25,178 nt of DNA from a virus: positions 1-25,178 of the IMG/VR virus record IMGVR_UViG_3300020578_000394; one strand, given 5' to 3'. The notes under the pieces were generated by a model. It did no database searches. It was given only the letters and a program-made list of their open reading frames with translations, and was not told the origin of the DNA. The translations under genes were made by a program, and so were the position numbers. Shown in pieces: positions 20,896 to 25,178 of this stretch; positions within the stretch are counted from its first letter, which is position 1; each line of letters starts with the position of its first letter.

Positions 20896-21309
20896 ATGCC
20901 GATTAGCAGCGTAGGCACAGTAATGTATCAAGGCTCAGCGGGTACTAATCCCGCAGTCAAGGGGAAGATCAAGAGCATTTCCGTTGACGGCGCAAGCACG
21001 AGCGCAATTGATGTCACGGGCATTTCAAGCCAATTCAAGGAGTATGTGTGCGGAATGCTTGATGGCGGCACAATTACCGTCAGTTGTTTTGCGGAGGACA
21101 ATTCTAGTAATGTGCCTGATATGGTTGTCGCGGGAGACAATACGGTTACGCGGTATCGCATCCTGTATGGTGGCGGTGGTGCAAATGGATTCACGGTCGC
21201 GTTTGACGGCTATTTGACAACGACCACGCTTGGGGCATCAGTCGATGAAGCGGTGACCCTTGAATATAAGTTTCGTGTAAGCGGGCATTTTGAGGTGACG
21301 AACGCATAA
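20896..21309 (+). CDS. major tail tube protein, copy 1
   Basis: GGAG precedes the ATG. The 137-residue product fits lambda V/TP901-type tail tube proteins: KIKSISVDGASTSAIDVTGI, GMLDGGTITVSCF and FDGYLTTTTLGASVDEAVTLEYKFRVSG (given in parts). It polymerises into hexameric rings forming the tube. The gene at 21344 encodes a paralogue with matching blocks, so the tube gene has been duplicated. No extra C-terminal Ig-like domain is present. Confidence 0.85.
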   Translation: MPISSVGTVMYQGSAGTNPAVKGKIKSISVDGASTSAIDVTGISSQFKEYVCGMLDGGTITVSCFAEDNSSNVPDMVVAGDNTVTRYRILYGGGGANGFTVAFDGYLTTTTLGASVDEAVTLEYKFRVSGHFEVTNA

Positions 21310-21343
21310 TTGTTTGGCAACAAACCAATAGGGAGCAAATAAC

Positions 21344-21757
21344 ATGGCAGTTATTACAGCAGTAGGCAGCGGAACAACTGGAACCGCACTCATTGGGGAA
21401 ATCAAAAGCATTTCAATGAGCGGGATTACCGCTACTGAAATCGACACAAGCATTTTGAGTACCACGGTCAAATCTTGTGTGTTGGGTACACTGGACGGTG
21501 GAACGATTACCGTTGAATTCAACGCAGTTGGAGATGGGCAACACAATTTGCCGACAGCAGGCGCAAACACGCCAGTAGGCTTTGTGATTCGGTTTGGACC
21601 CAACGCTGTAAACAAGGGCATCAATGTTTCATTCAATGGCTACATCATCGAAACAAGTTTCAGTGGTGGGGTGGATGAAAGCGTGACAGGCTCCTACACA
21701 ATTCAGATGAGCAGCCTACCAACCATCACGGCGACATCGGGATCGTTGACGGAATAA
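21344..21757 (+). CDS. tail tube protein paralogue, copy 2
   Basis: AGGGAG precedes the ATG. Its 137 residues equal copy 1 in length, with matching blocks (EIKSISMSGITATEIDTS, LGTLDGGTITVEFNA, SFNGYIIETSFSGGVDESVTGSYTIQMS). Identity is moderate, so the duplication is old or the copies have diverged in function. It could form a mixed tube, a minor or distal ring, or replace copy 1 under some conditions. The DNA does not show recent repeat-level identity. Confidence 0.82.
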   Translation: MAVITAVGSGTTGTALIGEIKSISMSGITATEIDTSILSTTVKSCVLGTLDGGTITVEFNAVGDGQHNLPTAGANTPVGFVIRFGPNAVNKGINVSFNGYIIETSFSGGVDESVTGSYTIQMSSLPTITATSGSLTE

Positions 21758-21777
21758 TAAGTATAAGGCTGCGCCAC

Positions 21778-22674
21778 ATGGAAACTCGCGCAAACGCAAA
21801 GGTCGAGATTCGCACGAACCAAGCGGGGCAAAAAACGCTTGTGGGCTATGCGTCCACATTCGATCATCCATACCCCGTGGACATGGTAACGGAGATCATT
21901 GATCGCAAGGCGTTCACGCGAACGCTGCAAGAAAAACCTGATGTGTACGCTTTGGTTGGACACGATCCCGCACGGGTGATAGGTCGAACCAAAAACGGAA
22001 CGCTGTCGCTTACCGTTGATGAGCGCGGTCTGCGCTGTGAAATCGTGCCAGTAGATACACAGGAGGCAAGAGATGTGGTCGCGTTGGTGGAATCGGGAAC
22101 GCTTGATGCGATGTCGTTTGGGTTCAAGGTAAAGGATCAGAGGTTTGAATATCGGGACGGCGGGGTTCATCGGCGCATTATGGATTGCGAACTGCATGAG
22201 GTAAGCGTGGTAGCGTTTCCCGCAAATCCCGATGCCAAACTGTCGATGCGCGACAGAGCAGAGGTGCGCAGTTTGTTGCGTAAACACAGCGAGTCGCCGA
22301 AAACACCCAAAGCAAAGCCCTGCGAACGATCCCGTTTGCCAGTTGAGTTTCCAAGCCTGTTGTCGGAGATTGCGGCTTACGGGTTGGAAACGCGGAGTTG
22401 GGGATCAAAAGCAATCCACGCAGAAAAAATGCAGGAAAACATTGGCGGCGAAGATCAAACCCTGTATCGCTTCAGGGGCAAGCACTACATCGTGTGGTAC
22501 ATCGCAGACATGAACGAAACACATGTTTATGAAGCAAATGCTGCGGGCGTGCGAATAAATAAAGGGGACGGAGAATTATGGAGTGAGCGTGGAAAAATAA
22601 GTCACGATGAAATGCTGAGAGACTTTCTGACTTGGAGGTTCAAACTCAAGAAGCGGCTAGAGATAGAGTCCTGA
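21778..22674 (+). CDS. HK97-type prohead protease, relocated and extended
   Basis: Residues 1-160 form the herpes/HK97-type serine protease: GYASTFD, EIIDRKAF, catalytic His in LVGHDPARVIGRT (His62), LRCEIVPVDT, catalytic Ser in LDAMSFGFKV (Ser113) and the acidic CELHEVSVVAFPANP (Glu141). It should cut the delta region of the capsid protein during maturation. Two oddities: it lies behind the tail tube genes rather than between portal and capsid, and it has about 130 extra C-terminal residues (LYRFRGKHYIVWYIADMNET...WFKLKKR-type basic end) that I do not recognise. The start is the ATG at 21778, with AAGG 11 bases upstream. Confidence 0.9.
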   Translation: METRANAKVEIRTNQAGQKTLVGYASTFDHPYPVDMVTEIIDRKAFTRTLQEKPDVYALVGHDPARVIGRTKNGTLSLTVDERGLRCEIVPVDTQEARDVVALVESGTLDAMSFGFKVKDQRFEYRDGGVHRRIMDCELHEVSVVAFPANPDAKLSMRDRAEVRSLLRKHSESPKTPKAKPCERSRLPVEFPSLLSEIAAYGLETRSWGSKAIHAEKMQENIGGEDQTLYRFRGKHYIVWYIADMNETHVYEANAAGVRINKGDGELWSERGKISHDEMLRDFLTWRFKLKKRLEIES

Positions 22675-22680
22675 CGGGGT

Positions 22681-22708
22681 TTCGCAATCACTGGCGTGGT
22701 GTTACACT
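22681..22708 (+). promoter_or_regulatory. candidate promoter for a leaderless chaperone transcript
   Basis: TTCGCA (22681-22686), a 16-base spacer and TACACT (22703-22708) precede the chaperone ATG by 7 bases; no Shine-Dalgarno is present. The same arrangement is seen before the portal gene. Support is by spacing only. Confidence 0.35.
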
Positions 22709-22715
22709 ACCCCCC

Positions 22716-23075
22716 ATGCCAATCGACAAAGCCACCATCCTCGGTCTTACATCTCGCCTGAAAATCGAACCCGTAGCAATTGACGGACTTTCGGAACCGT
22801 TGTTTCTACGCACCCTCACTGGACGCGAACGCGATGCGTTTGAGAACGGCTGCTTCACGCAGCGCGGTAAGGACAGGGTTCTCACAACCGACAACATCCG
22901 CGCCAAACTGCTCGTGCGCTCTATCTGCAACGAGCAGGGCGAACGGTTGTTTGCAGACAACGAAGCAGAGGCGTTAGGAAACATCCCTGCGGACATCCTC
23001 GACACCCTGTTTGCAAAAGCGCAAGCGATGTCGGGTTTGGCTCCAACCGACATTGAGGAATTGAAGGGAAACTAA
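22716..23075 (+). CDS. tail assembly chaperone (G-like frame)
   Basis: The ATG at 22716 gives 119 residues; upstream extension to 22632 overlaps the protease and is a shadow. The body, including GLSEPLFLRTLTGRERDAFE, ICNEQGERLFADNEAEALGNIP and ILDTLFAKAQAMSGL, matches phage tail assembly chaperones that bind the tape measure during tail building. Its final codons AAG GGA AAC TAA contain the slippery heptamer GGGAAAC, so part of the ribosomes should shift to the -1 frame and add the 115 residues encoded at 23072-23419. This parallels lambda G and G-T. Confidence 0.88.
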   Translation: MPIDKATILGLTSRLKIEPVAIDGLSEPLFLRTLTGRERDAFENGCFTQRGKDRVLTTDNIRAKLLVRSICNEQGERLFADNEAEALGNIPADILDTLFAKAQAMSGLAPTDIEELKGN

Positions 23076-23124
23076 CGAGCGAGAGCGGTCTGCGGAGGCG
23101 GTTTCTGTTTCGCCTTGCTCTCGC
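23066..23124 (+). other. programmed -1 ribosomal frameshift signal
   Basis: The heptamer G GGA AAC (23066-23072) is in the X XXY YYZ register of the upstream frame and directly abuts the TAA stop. Six bases later GCGAGAGC (23079-23086) pairs perfectly with GCTCTCGC (23117-23124), with an inner AGGCG/CGCCT stem (23096-23100, 23111-23115). Slippery site, spacer length and stimulatory stem-loop are all canonical. Confidence 0.9.
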
Positions 23125-23419
23125 AATCGGATGCACCGTAGGCGAGTTGCTCGACCGATTAGACTCGCGGGAACTTACAGAATGGATGGCATTCGATGCT
23201 ATTGAACCTATCGGTTCGTGGCGAGATGATTACAATTCGGGAATGCTTTGTTCCCTGTTGGCAAACATCAACAGACGGAAAGGGGCTGCGCCAATACCCC
23301 CCCAAGCGTTTATGCCTTTCATGCCGAAGGAAGAAGATTTTCTAACGGACGATGAGAAAATGCTGCGGATGTTTCAGTCGATGGCTGCAAACATGAAGCC
23401 GAAAACGGGGGGTGCGTAA
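23072..23419 (+). CDS. T-like extension made by -1 frameshift
   Basis: This is the -1 frame extension, open from 23057 to the stop at 23417-23419 and without a credible start of its own (only a TTG at 23147 without ribosome site, inside a conserved block). Shifted ribosomes make a 234-residue fusion. Its sequence RFLFRLALAIGCTVGELLDRLDSRELTEWMAFDAIEPIG (read in two parts) is a strongly conserved tail protein motif in HK97-like phages, and the end is hydrophilic. The T-like part would recruit tail tube subunits to the tape measure complex. The stop overlaps the tape measure start by one base (TAATG). Confidence 0.85.
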   Translation, partial: LTSESGLRRRFLFRLALAIGCTVGELLDRLDSRELTEWMAFDAIEPIGSWRDDYNSGMLCSLLANINRRKGAAPIPPQAFMPFMPKEEDFLTDDEKMLRMFQSMAANMKPKTGGA

Positions 23420-25178
23420 TGGGTTCGCTTGCGTCAATGTATGTTTCGATTGGTGCAAACACCGCAGGGTTTGAGAAGTCCATTGCGCGGACTGAACGCA
23501 CAATGCAGCGCGTCAGTAAGCAGCGAACGCAAATCCCAATTGACGCGCACGAAAAAACGGTTCGGCGTAGGGCAGCAGCGAGCCAACCACGAGATGAGCG
23601 GGGGCGGTTTGTTGCGAAGCCAAGTATAGCCGAACCCGCAGCGCAAACCGCAGCGCAACCAATCGCAGCACAGGCTATCGCGCCAGTCAACACCGATGCG
23701 ATGACACAGGTTGCCGATGCGCTTGAACAGTCTGCGGCAAGCGTTGCGGCACTTTTAGAAAAGGCGGGATACAGACTAGAAAATGTAGCGCAAGCGTTTT
23801 CGGACACTATTGTCAAAGGGGCAACGACCGCCGTTGAAAAACTGGTCAGCGCAAAGGTGGGCGCAGGATATGGAAAACTATCAACCTCGCTAATCAAAAC
23901 TGCGGGGGCGTATGTAGAGAGGGTTGGGTCTGCGCGAATTGCTTGGGAGCAAATCTATAACAAGCAGTTGGAAATGGGGAAATCAGAAGAAACCGCAAGA
24001 GAAACCGCCAACACACTAATGGCGCAACAGGTTGGTCAGATGGCGGGGTTCTTATCGAAGGCGCAGGCTGCATACAGGGTTGTCAAAGAAAACGCGCAGG
24101 GCATAGGTGCGGCGTTTACTCGCGTAGGCAAACAGGTTGGGGACATGGTAGGTTCATGGGCTAAAATCTTTGACTTTGGCAAGAAAACGGCTGCGGCTAG
24201 TGCCGAAGTGTCCAACAATACCGCAGCGAAGTCAGGCGGCAAGTGGTGGGCGGCAGGCGCGGCGGCACTTGGGACGATGGCTGCAAGCGCGACCGCAATC
24301 TACGCAACATTCGCAAGCATTCGGATTGCATGGGCGGCAATCAGCGGCTTGTTTAGCGCGGCTGCATCGGTGCTGAACGGAATCGTTGGCATTGTCGGTG
24401 GGATTTTGGGCGCGTTCGGCAGCGTGTTTTCTGCATTAGGCTCCGCGTTGACAAGCGCAATTGGTGCGGTTGGCGAACTGTTGGGCGCAATCGGAGAAAT
24501 CGGTGTTGCAATACTTTCGCAAATTGCCAAGCCGTTCATGTGGGTTGGCAGTCAAATAATGGGGGTCGCGCAAAGCGTTTTTGATTACATCATGGACGGG
24601 CTACGCAGCGCAGCGGGATTCATCAAAGGCGTTCTCATGGGCGCGGTGGTCGCCTATTTAGGAAAATTGACCTATGACAGCGGGATCATTGGAAAAACGC
24701 TGCAAGATTTGAGGGTGATGACTCGCGGCGGCAAACAGGTGCGGTATGACGAGCGTGGCGAGGAGATATCAGAGCCGCAGACTGGAATACTGACCGAGGC
24801 GGTCGAACGGTCAAGCGCGGCTATCAAGCGATTCACGGACGCACTGCAAAAAACCTTTGGCAAAATGTTTGAGGCAATCGACACTAGCGCAATAGTTGCC
24901 GCGCTATCAGGGTTCATTGATAAAACGCTTGCCTATGTGCAGCAAATGCTTCCTGCGATTGGAACTGCTGTGCTGAAATCCCTATCGGTCATCGTGTCAA
25001 TCATTGACAGCGCGGTTGGAATTGTCCGTGCTGCGTTCAGTGGCGATTGGGGCGGGATGAAGGCGATGGCACTGGAAACGGGTGCGCGTATTTCCGATGC
25101 CCTCGCAGGGCTATTGGGAATGGTTGCACCGTATCTCGATCAACTGATCGACAGGGTAGCAATCATCGGGGCAGACCT
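23419..25178 (+). CDS. tail tape measure protein, 5' part (cut by window edge)
   Basis: The frame starts at the ATG in TAATG and stays open to the end of the window, so at least 586 residues are encoded and the gene is incomplete. It begins GSLASMYVSIGANTAGFEKSIARTERTMQRV, the usual tape measure N-terminus, followed by an Ala/Gln/Pro-rich stretch, helical segments and hydrophobic Gly/Ala-rich regions about residues 275-370 (WAAGAAALGTMAAS, GIVGIVGGILGAFG, GVLMGAVVAYLG), which are the membrane-active parts. It fixes tail length and is ejected with the DNA. Position after the frameshifted chaperones is classical. Confidence 0.92.
   Translation, partial: MGSLASMYVSIGANTAGFEKSIARTERTMQRVSKQRTQIPIDAHEKTVRRRAAASQPRDERGRFVAKPSIAEPAAQTAAQPIAAQAIAPVNTDAMTQVADALEQSAASVAALLEKAGYRLENVAQAFSDTIVKGATTAVEKLVSAKVGAGYGKLSTSLIKTAGAYVERVGSARIAWEQIYNKQLEMGKSEETARETANTLMAQQVGQMAGFLSKAQAAYRVVKENAQGIGAAFTRVGKQVGDMVGSWAKIFDFGKKTAAASAEVSNNTAAKSGGKWWAAGAAALGTMAASATAIYATFASIRIAWAAISGLFSAAASVLNGIVGIVGGILGAFGSVFSALGSALTSAIGAVGELLGAIGEIGVAILSQIAKPFMWVGSQIMGVAQSVFDYIMDGLRSAAGFIKGVLMGAVVAYLGKLTYDSGIIGKTLQDLRVMTRGGKQVRYDERGEEISEPQTGILTEAVERSSAAIKRFTDALQKTFGKMFEAIDTSAIVAALSGFIDKTLAYVQQMLPAIGTAVLKSLSVIVSIIDSAVGIVRAAFSGDWGGMKAMALETGARISDALAGLLGMVAPYLDQLIDRVAIIGAD

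Noticed and set aside
23147-23419. An independent gene starting at TTG 23147
   Set aside because: The conserved sequence begins upstream of the TTG, there is no ribosome site, and the frame is entered through the GGGAAAC frameshift site.

Overview
This window looks like part of the genome of a tailed double-stranded DNA bacteriophage, or an integrated prophage, with an HK97-type head and a long non-contractile (siphovirus-like) tail. The evidence is an almost complete head and tail-start gene series: small and large terminase, portal, capsid, connectors, tail tube, prohead protease, tail chaperones and tape measure. A recombination and replication module precedes it. I see no clearly cellular gene, no tRNA, no integrase and no lysis gene, so I cannot say whether the phage is temperate or which bacterium it infects. 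Base composition is moderate. Genes are packed with 1-4 base overlaps (ATGA, GTGA, TTGA, TAATG) and many have strong GGAGG-type ribosome binding sites.

Layout. Positions 150-1130 (minus strand) hold a DUF932 protein with its own terminator. A 330-base divergent control region follows, then two early operons of very small proteins on the plus strand (1459-2529 and 2655-3695). The second operon continues into a YqaJ-type exonuclease, an ERF-type annealing protein and a small helix-turn-helix protein, ending at about 5550. A 350-base structured gap follows. Then come a ParB-like protein, a superfamily 2 helicase, two small genes (one frameshifted by an 8-base duplication), a Toprim primase, a RusA-type resolvase and an HNH nuclease (5902-11015). 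DNA packaging and head genes follow (11022-18822), interrupted by a three-gene cassette of acidic helical proteins with its own promoter (14647-16144). A strong terminator lies behind the capsid genes. Connector and tail genes run from 18896 to the right edge, where the tape measure gene is cut off.

Control. Four promoters share one architecture: a TGTTCACA-like block, a -35 box, a 16-base spacer and a TAAGAT/TATGAT -10 box. One drives DUF932, two drive the early operons and one drives the acidic cassette inside the head operon. A 15-base perfect palindrome (TGTCAATCGTTGACA) occurs beside two of these promoters, 13 kb apart. A 5-bp hairpin with a 5-base loop is repeated four times just upstream of start codons, with a compensatory base change in one copy. 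This points to post-transcriptional control of early genes.

Most notable observations: (1) a textbook programmed -1 frameshift site (GGGAAAC plus nested stem-loop) joining two tail chaperone frames; (2) two successive proteins that look HK97-fold capsid-like, the first with an inserted beta-type domain; (3) a prohead protease moved from its usual place before the capsid gene to behind two tandem tail-tube genes; (4) the independently promoted acidic cassette between portal and capsid; (5) shared promoter, operator and leader elements. Calls rest on reading motifs by eye; no database search was possible.
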